A stretch of DNA of 64,000 nt from UBA10107 sp963835585 (GCA_963835585.1 CAWIGF010000001.1:62001-126000), one strand, 5' to 3'. Shown: positions 7,570 through 16,491, counted from the first letter of the stretch. Program-made: numbers and translations. Notes: generated by a model from the letters alone, not told the origin.

Positions 7570-8490
7570 CTAATTATTCTTTTTGACATAATCCCGACAA
7601 AACTTCTGTTCAGAAGCCAATCTAATCAAACCCAACCACCTATTCTCGCCTGTTTCAAGTCTTAATCCTGCTAATTCGCAAGGAACTCTTCCTGTTGTTG
7701 TGTGAGCTTCAATAAAGTTATGCTGTAAAACAATTCCCTGCATTAAAATAGGAGCTGACCAAAGCGCTTTTAACGTTCTAAAATTTCTTACTCTGTCTTT
7801 TATCTTGCTGAAAACTGTTTCAATTCTAACATTATGAACTTTTGATTTTCTGACATTATTTACTCTATGTTCTACCTTAAGTCTTGAGCCACCATGGTCA
7901 ACACGTGTTGCTCTATTAGAAGAGAAAATTCTTCTCATGGCTTTTGGATAGAATAATGCGGCATCAGTTTGAATATATCTTGGCAATCCATTCTTTGTTG
8001 TCTTTTTTAAGAAATCTACTGCTTCCTCAACATTGGCAGTAATGCTATAGTGTATTCCTGAAATAAATCTCGTTCCATAATCAATAGCACACCAAAATTT
8101 ATCTTTTCTGCCTTCGCAGTCCAATTCGGTTTCATCGGCATAAAAATTACCTTCAAGAATTGGTTTTAAGTTATCAGTATATTTCTGAACTTTCAAAACA
8201 TACTTTCTACACCAATCCAATACGCTTACATGAGAAGCATTATGTGGGTAATGCCTTCTGAAATGATTTCTTACTTTCCTGCTTGAAAGATTGCTGAAAT
8301 AAAGGTCTATGCCGTCAGTAATCTTTTCAGGGCTATTTCTCATTCTAAAGAAACCATCATCTTTTACAAAAGCAGTTTTACAAGATTTACATTCATATCT
8401 CTGTATTAAACCCCTATTCTGTGTCTTTCTCATTCCTCGTTTCTTTATGTCTTTGCTTTGACATTTTGGGCATTTTGTTTGGTTTTCCAT
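7570..8490 (-). CDS. IS6/IS240-type DDE transposase with N-terminal zinc ribbon
   Basis: 306 residues. The N-terminus has a CPKC...CKSC zinc ribbon (about 7-37). The catalytic core shows D in FYADETELD (about 119), D in IQTDAALF (about 176) and E in RIETVFSKIKDRVRNF (about 224), the order and spacing of the IS240-type DDE domain. Intact, so probably active. I could not identify convincing terminal repeats of its own. Confidence 0.85.
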   Translation of the reverse strand: MENQTKCPKCQSKDIKKRGMRKTQNRGLIQRYECKSCKTAFVKDDGFFRMRNSPEKITDGIDLYFSNLSSRKVRNHFRRHYPHNASHVSVLDWCRKYVLKVQKYTDNLKPILEGNFYADETELDCEGRKDKFWCAIDYGTRFISGIHYSITANVEEAVDFLKKTTKNGLPRYIQTDAALFYPKAMRRIFSSNRATRVDHGGSRLKVEHRVNNVRKSKVHNVRIETVFSKIKDRVRNFRTLKALWSAPILMQGIVLQHNFIEAHTTTGRVPCELAGLRLETGENRWLGLIRLASEQKFCRDYVKKNN

Positions 8491-8492
8491 GT

Positions 8493-8589
8493 TATATACC
8501 TTATTAGTATATTATTATATAAGTATAGCTTATATATAAATCTTACGTTTCTAGTAATATACGAAAGATTTATATACCATATTAGTATA
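8493..8589. promoter_or_regulatory. Divergent promoter region with duplicated 19-bp box
   Basis: TATATACC-T-TATTAGTATA (8493-8511) and TATATACC-A-TATTAGTATA (8571-8589) differ at one base. One lies directly before the transposase start (minus strand), the other directly before the Zn-ribbon/methyltransferase start (plus strand). Each overlaps the TATA-like region, so both genes may share a regulator. Confidence 0.5.
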
Positions 8590-8598
8590 TATGATATT

Positions 8599-8748
8599 AT
8601 GGGATTAATAGAAATAAAGCAAAAAGGCTTTAAATGTGAACGTTGTGGTCACGAATGGGTACCACACGACATAAAGCAAGAACCAACAGTATGCCCAAAA
8701 TGTAAGTCACCTTATTGGAATAAACCAAGACAAAAGAAAAAGGATTAG
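8599..8748 (+). CDS. Zinc-ribbon protein, 49 aa
   Basis: Two CxxC knuckles (CERC and CPKC, about 13-35) form a rubredoxin-like zinc ribbon. It ends one codon before the methyltransferase (TAG directly followed by ATG), so the two are one transcript. Possible regulator or accessory of the restriction-modification genes. The ATG at 8599 lies shortly after the duplicated promoter box. Confidence 0.7.
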   Translation: MGLIEIKQKGFKCERCGHEWVPHDIKQEPTVCPKCKSPYWNKPRQKKKD

Positions 8749-9519
8749 ATGAAAACAGAACACAAGATAGTTTACGGGGATTGTTTAGAAGAATTAAAGA
8801 AACTACCTGATGAATCAGTAGACTTGATTTTTGCAGATCCACCTTATGGACTAGCAAAGAAAACAGGATTAGACTCACCATATAGCAAACACGTAACGCT
8901 TCAAGAAGCATGGGATATTTTTTCAAAAGATGATTTTTTTAAATTTAATATAGAATGGATAACAGAATGTTGGCGAGTTTTGAAGCATGGTGGCAGCTTC
9001 TGGGTATGTGGTTCATTCCATAATATTTACCAACTAGGATTTATTTTACAGCATTTAGATGCTAAAATAAATAATAGCATTGTTTGGTTTAAGCCAAATG
9101 CACAGCCAAATATAACATGCAGAATGTTCACAGAAAGCACAGAGCATTTAATATGGGCTGTTAAAAATCATTCCAAAACAAAATGGACATTTAACTACGA
9201 AGATACCAAAAACAAGATTTTTGATAGCATAAATCCAAAAGGAAAACAAACTAGAAATGTCTGGAGTATTGCTCTTACATCGCCAAAAGAAAAATGGGCA
9301 GGAGTTCATCCCACACAGAAGCCGATTGAATTACTCAGAAGGATTATTTTATCATCTTCAAAACCAAATGACTTAGTTCTTGATCCTTTTGTCGGCTCTG
9401 GCACAACTTCTGTAGTGGCTAAACTGCTTGGGAGAAATTCAATAGGTATAGACAATAACAAAAAATATCTAGAGATAGCAAAGAAAAGACTAGCACAGGA
9501 AACTTTACTTCTTAGGTAA
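8749..9519 (+). CDS. DNA methyltransferase (N6-adenine or N4-cytosine, beta class)
   Basis: 256 residues. The catalytic DPPY is at about 30-33 and the SAM-binding motif LDPFVGSGTTS is near 212-222. This DPPY-first order with FxGxG late is the beta (HinfI-like) class. A recognition segment lies between. It ends tail-to-tail with the nuclease gene, overlapping 15 nt, the classic arrangement of a restriction-modification pair. Confidence 0.9.
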   Translation: MKTEHKIVYGDCLEELKKLPDESVDLIFADPPYGLAKKTGLDSPYSKHVTLQEAWDIFSKDDFFKFNIEWITECWRVLKHGGSFWVCGSFHNIYQLGFILQHLDAKINNSIVWFKPNAQPNITCRMFTESTEHLIWAVKNHSKTKWTFNYEDTKNKIFDSINPKGKQTRNVWSIALTSPKEKWAGVHPTQKPIELLRRIILSSSKPNDLVLDPFVGSGTTSVVAKLLGRNSIGIDNNKKYLEIAKKRLAQETLLLR

Positions 9520-10038
9520 TGGAAGCCCTAGAAATTCCAATGGTAATTCTTCAAAGAAATAATGACAATCAACTGATTTAATATATTCTAAAACATCTTT
9601 ATATTCCGCTGATTTAAACCATTTGCTTAAAATATAAACATATTCAATCTTAATTCCTGTATTTGAAAATAGTTTAATATATTCCTTCTTTTTAAAATCG
9701 CAGGTTTGTAGCTTTTCATCAACAGATCCTGCAACCTCTTGAAACTTCATTTCTATTATGAAAAGAGTCTTAGCTGAAAGAACAAAGATTGTTTCATCAG
9801 GTAGAAGTTTTTTTGAAAGTCTTGACTTTGCATCATAAATTTTCAATTTAAGACCTAACAACACATCATATACTTCATGTTTCTTGTAAAATGAAGCAAT
9901 TAATTTATCATTAAAGAATAAGTCATTTCCAGCAACTTTATACCCATTCAATTTACTAAAAACAGTTCTAAGGTCTAATCTTTGCTCAAATTTTAATCCA
10001 GACAGGGTATTTGATCCCCCTTCACCACCACTAATCAT
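9505..10038 (-). CDS. PD-(D/E)xK nuclease, probable restriction endonuclease
   Basis: 177 residues. The active-site pattern LPDETIF...IIEMKFQ (about 95-118) gives PD and ExK with the usual separation, and KFEQRL near the N-terminus supplies a further Glu. EVAGSVDEKLQ after the motif is common in type II enzymes. Converges on the methyltransferase gene. Its TATA box (TATTTAAATAG) lies inside the right inverted repeat, about 25 nt before the ATG. Recognition site unknown. Confidence 0.8.
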   Translation of the reverse strand: MISGGEGGSNTLSGLKFEQRLDLRTVFSKLNGYKVAGNDLFFNDKLIASFYKKHEVYDVLLGLKLKIYDAKSRLSKKLLPDETIFVLSAKTLFIIEMKFQEVAGSVDEKLQTCDFKKKEYIKLFSNTGIKIEYVYILSKWFKSAEYKDVLEYIKSVDCHYFFEELPLEFLGLPLPKK

Positions 10039-10062
10039 ATTTAAGCAAAAGAATAAGAACTA

Positions 10063-10090
10063 TTTAAATAGATCCCTTTAACCTAACAGC
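10063..10090 (-). repeat. Right 28-bp inverted repeat
   Basis: Exact reverse complement of 6447-6474. Provides the TATA box of the nuclease gene. 10091-10282 beyond it is A-rich with no convincing gene. Confidence 0.9.
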
Positions 10091-10282
10091 TCATCATTTC
10101 TAAAATTTTTGTGAAAAGTTTTTTTAATTTCTACAAAACAAAACATCGTGACAAAAAAAAGTTTAATAAAAAAATATCTCGTCGTAAAATAAATGAAATA
10201 AAATTAAAAAAACAAAATTCACTTTTTGAATGTGATTTGAAAATACGAGCATTTAAAAATAAACAACACAAAATAAGAAAAT

Positions 10283-10810
10283 ATGAAAGTACAGCAAAAG
10301 AAACCAAACAAAGTAAAAAAATGGTTCTTGGCGATAGGAATCGCTATAATCTTCGTATTATTCGTGAATTATGCAATATCTGCTGTGTTTAACCAGCCGG
10401 ATTACAATAAATATTGCAAACCAAGCGCACAACCAGTCATCAATCAAGGTACAAACGACACTTGCATAGCAAATGGCGGACAATGGATAGAAACAAATTC
10501 TAATGCATCACAGCAGCCAACAGGATACTGCAATTCCGATTTTGTTTGCGGAAATCAGTACAATTTAGCCCAAACTGCCTACGATAATGCTGCATTCATC
10601 ACAAAAATAATCGCTGGATTGATCGGATTGGTTCTTGGTGTTGCGATTGTTGTTGAAAGCGTCAGCGCAGGATTCCTTCTTGGAGCTGTCATTAATCTGT
10701 TCTTTGCAACGGTGCAATATTGGGACAGGTTCAGCAACATTATCAGAGTGATAATACTTGGCGTTGTGCTTGCTATATTGATATGGGTGGGTTACAAGAA
10801 AATCAAATGA
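10283..10810 (+). CDS. Unknown membrane protein with extracellular Cys domain, 175 aa
   Basis: A first hydrophobic segment (about 14-35) is followed by a 60-residue domain with four cysteines (YCKP, DTCIA, YCNS, VCGN), then two or three more hydrophobic segments (about 105-170). The Cys pattern suggests disulfides outside the cell. Family not recognised. Overlaps the next gene by ATGA. Confidence 0.75.
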   Translation: MKVQQKKPNKVKKWFLAIGIAIIFVLFVNYAISAVFNQPDYNKYCKPSAQPVINQGTNDTCIANGGQWIETNSNASQQPTGYCNSDFVCGNQYNLAQTAYDNAAFITKIIAGLIGLVLGVAIVVESVSAGFLLGAVINLFFATVQYWDRFSNIIRVIILGVVLAILIWVGYKKIK

Positions 10811-10971
10811 AACAATCAAAGTTTATTCAAGGTTTAGTTCTTTTTATGATTGTTTTGCTAATCGCTAATATGGTTCTTTTTGCACTGAAAAAGATATCAG
10901 TTTTGCTGTTTTGGGTGATAATAGTCATATTCGCCGTTGTTGCATATTCTGGGTTGTTGAAGAAGAAATAA
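10807..10971 (+). CDS. Small two-span membrane protein, 54 aa
   Basis: Starts in the ATGA overlap with the preceding gene. Two hydrophobic stretches (LVLFMIVLLIANMVLFAL and VLLFWVIIVIFAVVAY) and a basic tail. Probably works with the preceding membrane protein. The overlap decided the start. Confidence 0.7.
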   Translation: MKQSKFIQGLVLFMIVLLIANMVLFALKKISVLLFWVIIVIFAVVAYSGLLKKK

Positions 10972-11024
10972 TGCCTTAAAATATCTCTAGTGGCGGTTTT
11001 ATGCTAGTTTGTTTAATTACTTAA

Positions 11025-11053
11025 TAGTAGTAACAAATAGAAAGGTTTATATA
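11025..11053 (+). promoter_or_regulatory. Promoter with upstream TAGTAGTAAC box and TATA box
   Basis: TAGTAGTAAC (11025-11034), an 11-nt spacer containing AGAAAGG, then TTTATATA (11046-11053), about 55 nt before the ATG of the next gene. The same arrangement recurs at 50,194-50,222 and 59,331-59,359. Confidence 0.55.
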
Positions 11054-11106
11054 GGAGTAGTACCTTCCAAGGTATATGCCCGTTTAAGAGGCAAAGAGGA
11101 CTTAAA

Positions 11107-11631
11107 ATGAATGTAGAAAACGAAACAAGACAAAATCTGACTGAAATGGTCGCTATTGGTGATGCTCACGTTACTTACATAACAGATAAAGATGGAGAAA
11201 AACTCCCTTCATATATGATAGCGATAAGGAAAGAACAGGATATCATCGGCATAGGTGGTTTCAAATGGAAAGAAGTCTGTGTCTATGGTGTTTCTGACAA
11301 TATTCGTGTCTCAGAATCCATTGCAGACAAATTTTTCAAATCAAATACACCTTCATTAAATCGAGTCCGGTATGAGCCAGGGGAAGGAAATCCTTTCCTA
11401 TCGATTCAAAGATATTCCATAAATACAGTACGTAACCCTGTCGTTTTGAGTGAACAGATAGAACAAAAACTTGCAAGACAGACTGAAAAAGACACCGTTT
11501 CATATCAGAAAGCATTGAAAGAATATGAGATAAATCAACGAGAATTGGAACAAGTGCTGGCTCAATACGCAAACGAACTGAGGAAAAATCCAAAAAACCA
11601 TTTCCGCAAAGTGCGGCAGCAGCATAGGTGA
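11107..11631 (+). CDS. Unknown soluble protein, 174 aa
   Basis: An N-terminal 115 residues with mixed strands (AIGDAHVTYITDKDGEK, YMIAIRKEQDIIGIGGFKW) followed by a C-terminal coiled coil (about 125-165) and a basic end. First gene of a run with the two paralogous membrane proteins that follow at 8-nt spacing. Family not recognised. Confidence 0.7.
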   Translation: MNVENETRQNLTEMVAIGDAHVTYITDKDGEKLPSYMIAIRKEQDIIGIGGFKWKEVCVYGVSDNIRVSESIADKFFKSNTPSLNRVRYEPGEGNPFLSIQRYSINTVRNPVVLSEQIEQKLARQTEKDTVSYQKALKEYEINQRELEQVLAQYANELRKNPKNHFRKVRQQHR

Positions 11632-11638
11632 ACAAACA

Positions 11639-12049
11639 ATGAGCACATACTACAAAGGGAAAAACCTAGAACAATACGACAATACAAAAGTTTCATTGAA
11701 CAAAATAGCATTTGGAACAGGAATAGGCATGCTCATAGGAATTGCATATTTAGGAATAACAAATTCGAACAGATTAACTAACAAATGGGGAAAACTTCCA
11801 TACGCCGTTCAGCAGCAGACAATACGCCAGCACGCTAATGCAGAAAGACCAATGCAGACAGGATGCCCTGACTCGATTGATGCGAACATCATATTAAACA
11901 ACATAATCATGAAAAATATCAACAATACAAAAGAGGCAAAAAAACAGTGCCTTGAGTATCTAACAAATATTGAGCCATGCGTCGGGAAGAGCGACATTAC
12001 GCAAAGCAACATAGATGATATGATAAAAACAGTCAACTCACTCAAATGA
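11639..12049 (+). CDS. Membrane protein with KLPYxVQQQ signature, long paralogue
   Basis: 136 residues. A hydrophobic segment (about 22-41) is followed by KWGKLPYAVQQQTIRQHAN and a Cys-containing helical tail (CPDS, KQCLEYL, EPCVG). The segment plus signature recurs in the next gene. Overlaps that gene by ATGA. No known family comes to mind. Confidence 0.75.
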   Translation: MSTYYKGKNLEQYDNTKVSLNKIAFGTGIGMLIGIAYLGITNSNRLTNKWGKLPYAVQQQTIRQHANAERPMQTGCPDSIDANIILNNIIMKNINNTKEAKKQCLEYLTNIEPCVGKSDITQSNIDDMIKTVNSLK

Positions 12050-12276
12050 ACACACATTATCCAGTAGACAATCTCGAAAACAGATATTTCATGAAACAGC
12101 CGAAACTATCGCCGCTTGAGAAAACAGTTCTTGTGGCAGGCGTATTAATAGGTGGTGTTATTCTTTATGCAGGCATAAAGCAATCAGAAAAACTTGTAGA
12201 TAATTGGAAAAAACTCCCATATTCTGTTCAGCAACAGGCAATTCGCGATCATGCGAACAAAGATTTCAACTATTAG
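12046..12276 (+). CDS. Membrane protein with KLPYxVQQQ signature, short paralogue
   Basis: 76 residues. Hydrophobic segment VLVAGVLIGGVILYAGI (about 28-44), then NWKKLPYSVQQQAIRDHAN, ending seven residues later. Same architecture as the preceding protein without its tail, so a tandem duplication. The signature lies just after the membrane segment, presumably at the membrane surface. Confidence 0.75.
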   Translation: MNTHYPVDNLENRYFMKQPKLSPLEKTVLVAGVLIGGVILYAGIKQSEKLVDNWKKLPYSVQQQAIRDHANKDFNY

Positions 12277-12313
12277 ATAATGTTTATAAACTTCTTTTCT
12301 CATTCTTTTTGTT

Positions 12314-12703
12314 ATGATTGTAATTCCTGTCAAGTTCACATCCGTCGTCATACAAAAATATGCAAGAGACAGCATAACAATCAGGATTAATTTCACTGAT
12401 GGTTCAAAAGAGAAGTTCATCGACAAGGATCTAAATTCTGATTTTAACACAGAGGAGCTTACTGAACAGATAATAAGCGAAGTGAGAAAAATCGCGAAAG
12501 AAAACAACGCGAAAACAGGAACAAACTTTCTTGACGACATAGTGATGGTGAGATTTGAGCATGACGAGGAAGAACTCCCTGAGCGACTCAATAATGCGTT
12601 AAGGCGAGTAAAAGAAGAGATAAGAAGAACCACTGGCGCAAAGACGTCAACAAACTACCTTCAAAACATCGCAAACATACAGGGAGCAAAATTCCAGATA
12701 TAA
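12314..12703 (+). CDS. Unknown protein with internal duplication, 129 aa
   Basis: A beta-rich N-terminus (IVIPVKFTSVVIQKYARDSITIRINF) is followed by two similar halves: EVRKIAKENNAKTGTNFLDDI (about 58-78) and RVKEEIRRTTGAKTSTNYLQNI (about 97-118). The shared core is a basic helix then K-TG/ST-NFL/YL. A TATA box (TGTTTATAAAC) lies about 30 nt before the start. Confidence 0.7.
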   Translation: MIVIPVKFTSVVIQKYARDSITIRINFTDGSKEKFIDKDLNSDFNTEELTEQIISEVRKIAKENNAKTGTNFLDDIVMVRFEHDEEELPERLNNALRRVKEEIRRTTGAKTSTNYLQNIANIQGAKFQI

Positions 12704-12707
12704 GAAA

Positions 12708-12875
12708 CTATTCCCTGCTGTCAGAAGTAAACTCATCAAGGAGCTCACCAGCTGTTTTTTGCCGCTCAACGGTTTCACGCTTGTTGCAGTACGGACAAAT
12801 CTTTGGAGGCATGCTCTTATTTTCCCCTTTTGGGGTAAAAGAATATCCGCAGTTCGTGCAGTTAAATTTTACCAT
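12708..12875 (-). CDS. Zinc-ribbon protein, 55 aa
   Basis: CTNCGYSF...KICPYC (about 6-30) forms a zinc ribbon with a spacer containing PKGENKSMPP, followed by an acidic tail. A TATA box (TGTTTATAAATAA) lies about 25 nt upstream. Convergent with the preceding gene. Role unknown. Confidence 0.75.
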   Translation of the reverse strand: MVKFNCTNCGYSFTPKGENKSMPPKICPYCNKRETVERQKTAGELLDEFTSDSRE

Positions 12876-12960
12876 GTAAATACATATGTTGTTTTATTTA
12901 TAAACATTTTGAAAGCAATTTCCCAGTAAATTTATAAAGAAATGAGGAGACAGAGACACC

Positions 12961-14394
12961 ATGAAGATAGACATCAATTCTAATAAGGGAGTATTGGTGC
13001 TTCCCGTTTATTCTGAGAAGGGAAAACTCTGCTTTTTTGACGACAAAAAGAACAAAGAAGTGAAAGAAAAAGCAAAAAGCGAAGCAAAGTCATATAATTT
13101 TGAAGGAAAGAAGGAAGAACCATTGTTTTTCAAGATTGGGAATGAAAAAATCCTTTTGATTGGATTGAAGGAACGATACGAAGCAGAGGATTTAAGGCGT
13201 TCCTATTCTGTTGTCTGCAGAACTCTCAAGTTAAAGAAGGAAAGCATTGCAACAATTGAAGTTCCTCTTGAAAGCGAGACAGAAATAAAGGCAATTGTCG
13301 AAGGACTTGATCTTACGGATTATAAATTTGACAGATATATCAGGAAAAAAGAGGAAAAGGACGTTGAATTGAGCATTTCTCTTGATGTAAATAAAAAATT
13401 CACAAAAATAATAGAGGAAACACTGCTTGTCGACAGGAACGTCAAATTCGTGCGAGACATCGTCAATGAGAACTCAAACATAATAATTCCAGAGAGACTT
13501 GCGGAATATGCTTCTGATTTCGCGAAAAAACACAAATTGAACATCAAAATCCTTGATGAAAAACAAATACAGAAAGAAGGATTGAATTTGCTCTGGGCTG
13601 TCGGCCAGGGCTCGCATCATCCGCCACGATTGGTAATTGTCGAGTACAATGGAAATCCACAATCAAAAGAAATTATTGCGCTAGTCGGAAAGGGCATAAC
13701 GTTCGATACAGGAGGAACAAACCTCAAGCCGGCTGGTTCCAAGATTGAAGAAATGAAAGAGGATATGGCAGGAGCCGCTGCCTGCATGGGAGCATTCATG
13801 ACCGCAGTCGAGTTTGGGATGAAAAAGAATCTGATTTTGGTAATGTCCTGCGCAGAAAACTCAATTTCTGGGCATTCATGCAAGCCAGGAGACCTCTTTG
13901 TCTCATACTCGGGAATTGGAGTTGAGATAGGAAATACGGACGCTGAAGGAAGATTGGTGTTGGCGGATGCAATAGGCTACGTTCAGAAGAATTACAAGCC
14001 AACAAAAATAATCGATTTAGCAACATTGACCGGAGCAATACTCATCGCTCTTGGAAAAACGCTCATTGGATTGTTTGGAAATGACGAAAAATTATTAGAA
14101 CAACTATTCAAGGCAGGAGAAGTTACCGCTGAGCGAACCTGGAAATTACCAATCTATGACGAGCACAGGGATGAGATGAAAAGTAAATTTGCGGACATAA
14201 AAAACAATGGCCCAAGAGAAGGCGGCTCAATAACCGGAGCTGCATTCATCGAAAGGTTTGTAAATGAAGGCATTAAATGGGCACACCTTGATATAGCTGG
14301 CGCAGTGAGAGGCGAAAAAGACCTGTTTTACGTCCCTGAAGCTGCAACTGGAAAGGGAGTCAGGCTTCTTCTTGAGTTCTTGAAAAATGATTAA
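12961..14394 (+). CDS. pepA: Leucyl aminopeptidase family M17
   Basis: 477 residues, normal for the family. The di-metal catalytic domain shows GKGITFDTGGTNLKPAG, MKEDMAGAAACMGAF and the signature NTDAEGRLVLADAI (about 318-331). It removes N-terminal residues from peptides in the cytoplasm. Overlaps the VIT transporter gene by 8 nt. Confidence 0.95.
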   Translation: MKIDINSNKGVLVLPVYSEKGKLCFFDDKKNKEVKEKAKSEAKSYNFEGKKEEPLFFKIGNEKILLIGLKERYEAEDLRRSYSVVCRTLKLKKESIATIEVPLESETEIKAIVEGLDLTDYKFDRYIRKKEEKDVELSISLDVNKKFTKIIEETLLVDRNVKFVRDIVNENSNIIIPERLAEYASDFAKKHKLNIKILDEKQIQKEGLNLLWAVGQGSHHPPRLVIVEYNGNPQSKEIIALVGKGITFDTGGTNLKPAGSKIEEMKEDMAGAAACMGAFMTAVEFGMKKNLILVMSCAENSISGHSCKPGDLFVSYSGIGVEIGNTDAEGRLVLADAIGYVQKNYKPTKIIDLATLTGAILIALGKTLIGLFGNDEKLLEQLFKAGEVTAERTWKLPIYDEHRDEMKSKFADIKNNGPREGGSITGAAFIERFVNEGIKWAHLDIAGAVRGEKDLFYVPEAATGKGVRLLLEFLKND

Positions 14395-15106
14395 ACACAA
14401 AGAACATCACAGAACAAAAACTGGAGAAAATCTTCGTGATTTCATCCTTGGTGCACAGGATGGCATAGTAAATATTCTCGGCTTGGTTCTTGGCGTCGCA
14501 TCTGCGACATTGAGTTCGAAAGTGGTAATAATTTCTGGGCTTGCAGGATTGTTTGCCGAATCCATATCGATGGGAGCTGTCGCATTCACTTCATCTACCG
14601 CTGGGCGTGATTTCTACAGGCGCGAGATGATAAGAGAGAAGCATGAAATGAAAACAATTCCTCATGCTGAGCGAGATGAGATAAGGGAGATCTACAGGGA
14701 AAAAGGGTTCAAGGGAAAAGAACTTGAAAGTATTGTCTCCACAATAACATCAAACAAGAAAGTGTGGTTGAACACAATGATGACAGAGGAACTAGGATTG
14801 TCCAAGAAAACTTATGAAAATCCCGTATCAAGTTCGTTGTTCGTTTTGCTGGCAACATTGATTGGATCGGCAATACCTCTCATCGCATTCTTTTTACTGC
14901 CTGTAAAACAAGCAATACTTACATCGGTTGTGATAAGCGCGATTGCTTTGTTCGCAATGGGTGCAGTAAAAGCCAAGATAACTATAGGCGACTGGAGAAA
15001 GACAGGAGTTCAACTGCTGATCATAGGATTGACTTCAGCAGTCCTGGGTTTCGTATTCGGTTTGCTGATCGGACATCTATTTGGAGCTTCACCAATCATC
15101 GGTTGA
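14387..15106 (+). CDS. VIT1/CCC1-family iron/manganese transporter
   Basis: 239 residues. The N-terminus LRDFILGAQDGIVNILGLVLGVA and the AESISMGAVAFTSS segment are typical, followed by a cytoplasmic helical metal-binding region rich in Glu/Met and three C-terminal spans. Five spans in total as usual. Moves Fe2+ or Mn2+ across the membrane; direction is not visible. Confidence 0.92.
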   Translation: MIKHKEHHRTKTGENLRDFILGAQDGIVNILGLVLGVASATLSSKVVIISGLAGLFAESISMGAVAFTSSTAGRDFYRREMIREKHEMKTIPHAERDEIREIYREKGFKGKELESIVSTITSNKKVWLNTMMTEELGLSKKTYENPVSSSLFVLLATLIGSAIPLIAFFLLPVKQAILTSVVISAIALFAMGAVKAKITIGDWRKTGVQLLIIGLTSAVLGFVFGLLIGHLFGASPIIG

Positions 15107-15719
15107 CGTTTTCTTCAAATGAACTAGCAAAAATAGGCGTCAAGACATAAAGAATCACATTATAGATTATCCATAAAGATTTTGTGAGCGTGAAATATCC
15201 CTTGAATCTTAGAATTGTCTCGGCAACCTCGTGTTTTTTTGCATGGAATACACAAGGATATGTTTTGCATTCTGGAATAATCAACGAAAGCGCCTTCATG
15301 ACCCTTGGCATATGCCAGTACTCGGCAACAACAAGTATTGAAGATATTTTGTACTGCCTTATTATTTTTCTAAGCTCAAATATCTCCGTATAAGTATCAG
15401 TTGCGCCAAATGAACCAGGAATGCAATGAAGAATTTTTGAGCGTGGAATTTTAGAAGCATCTGTTATTTTAAATTTCAATTCCATCTCCTTCTTCCACAA
15501 TCCTTTGAATGCTTCAGAGAATACAATAAATGATCCTTGCTTTTTCTTGAACCTGGAAACTGCAACATCAACTCCTTGTTTTCCAAAAATTGTCAATCTT
15601 GACCTATCTTTCGACAATGCAAGGGAAGGAACATAGATTGCATCAACCTTATTCGAAGAAGGACGTGCATATTTTCTAGGAATAAAATCAAACAAAAAAG
15701 AAAAGAAATCAGAAAGCAT
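15096..15719 (-). CDS. DUF218/YdcF-like protein
   Basis: 207 residues. Fits the YdcF/SanA pattern: AIYVPSLALSKDRSRL near the start, ATDTYTEIFELRKII in the middle and ILVVAEYWHMPRVMKAL. The C-terminal third has a hydrophobic segment. Weaker match than usual because the conserved acidic GxG start is altered. Function in the family is unclear, linked to envelope processes in bacteria. Confidence 0.65.
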   Translation of the reverse strand: MLSDFFSFLFDFIPRKYARPSSNKVDAIYVPSLALSKDRSRLTIFGKQGVDVAVSRFKKKQGSFIVFSEAFKGLWKKEMELKFKITDASKIPRSKILHCIPGSFGATDTYTEIFELRKIIRQYKISSILVVAEYWHMPRVMKALSLIIPECKTYPCVFHAKKHEVAETILRFKGYFTLTKSLWIIYNVILYVLTPIFASSFEENVNR

Positions 15720-15723
15720 ATTC

Positions 15724-16305
15724 TCAGTAATATCTTCGCTTTCTGTTTGCCATCTTGCTTGGTCGCATTTTTTCAGCTCCCTTGCCCTTGTTCAACAAAC
15801 CTCTGCTTCTTTTTGCAGATGAAGTAAGTCCTCTGAATGGTCTTCCACGGTGAACGTCTTTTGTTATCCATGACAGACGAGGATCTGACTTGATCGCAGG
15901 ATGAGAAACATCTACCATGATGACTTCATACCATAAATAATGTCCATCTTTCGCAACTTCATATGAATTCAAGACCTCGCAGTTTGGATAGTTCTGAAGT
16001 GCTCGCTGTTCGGCGATTGTCTGATAGTTGAGAACCAATGATTTTCGTGTCGTCCATTTTTTCGAACGTCGTCCTGCGGAAGGAAGTGGCTTTCTATGTC
16101 CGCCTCGCTGCACTCTTTGACGTACGACAAATATTCCTTGCTTTGCTCTATATCCCAAAGAACGCGCTCTGTCAATTCGTGTCGGCCTATCCAGCTTGAC
16201 TGTTGCCGGCTCGCTTCTCCATTGTATTTTTCTTGCCTTCATCAAATCAGGCATTGAGTCTGTGGGTTGTGTCCAGAGATCTCTAACGTATTTGTACATT
16301 GACAT
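15724..16305 (-). CDS. rpl15e: 50S ribosomal protein L15e
   Basis: 193 residues of archaeal/eukaryal L15e. MYKYVRDLW start, RARSLGYRAKQGI, RVQRGGHRKP and C-terminal RPFRGLTSSAKRSRGL are diagnostic. TATA box (ATATTTATAAAC) upstream on the minus strand, divergent from the ROK gene. Confidence 0.96.
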   Translation of the reverse strand: MSMYKYVRDLWTQPTDSMPDLMKARKIQWRSEPATVKLDRPTRIDRARSLGYRAKQGIFVVRQRVQRGGHRKPLPSAGRRSKKWTTRKSLVLNYQTIAEQRALQNYPNCEVLNSYEVAKDGHYLWYEVIMVDVSHPAIKSDPRLSWITKDVHRGRPFRGLTSSAKRSRGLLNKGKGAEKMRPSKMANRKRRYY

Positions 16306-16491
16306 TGTGTGCCTCCATTGTTTTCATTCCCTCCTAAGATTCAAGGAAGCAAATCCTCACATCTCTTGGGAGTATACAATACATAGCGGGAATATGGCCT
16401 GTTTATAAATATTGCCTTTAATGACTGCCTAGTAGTTGTAAATCTATTTATAAAAAACCTCTCCGATACTCTCAGGGGGTAATAAAAAGAG

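Larger units (their letters stand above)
6447..10090. mobile_element. 3.6-kb unit bounded by perfect 28-bp inverted repeats
   Basis: The same 28 bases occur in opposite orientation at 6447-6474 and 10063-10090. Between them lie a small membrane protein, an AbrB-like protein, two tRNA genes, an IS6-like transposase, a Zn-ribbon protein, a DNA methyltransferase and a PD-(D/E)xK nuclease. This looks like a restriction-modification cargo unit. No clear target duplication is visible outside the repeats, so the moving mechanism is unknown and the IS6-like transposase may be a separate insertion inside it. Confidence 0.65.

Noticed and set aside
10111..10392. Lys-rich open frame of 93 codons
   Set aside because: AT-rich low-complexity translation, no ribosome binding site I trust, and it overlaps the better-supported membrane-protein gene.
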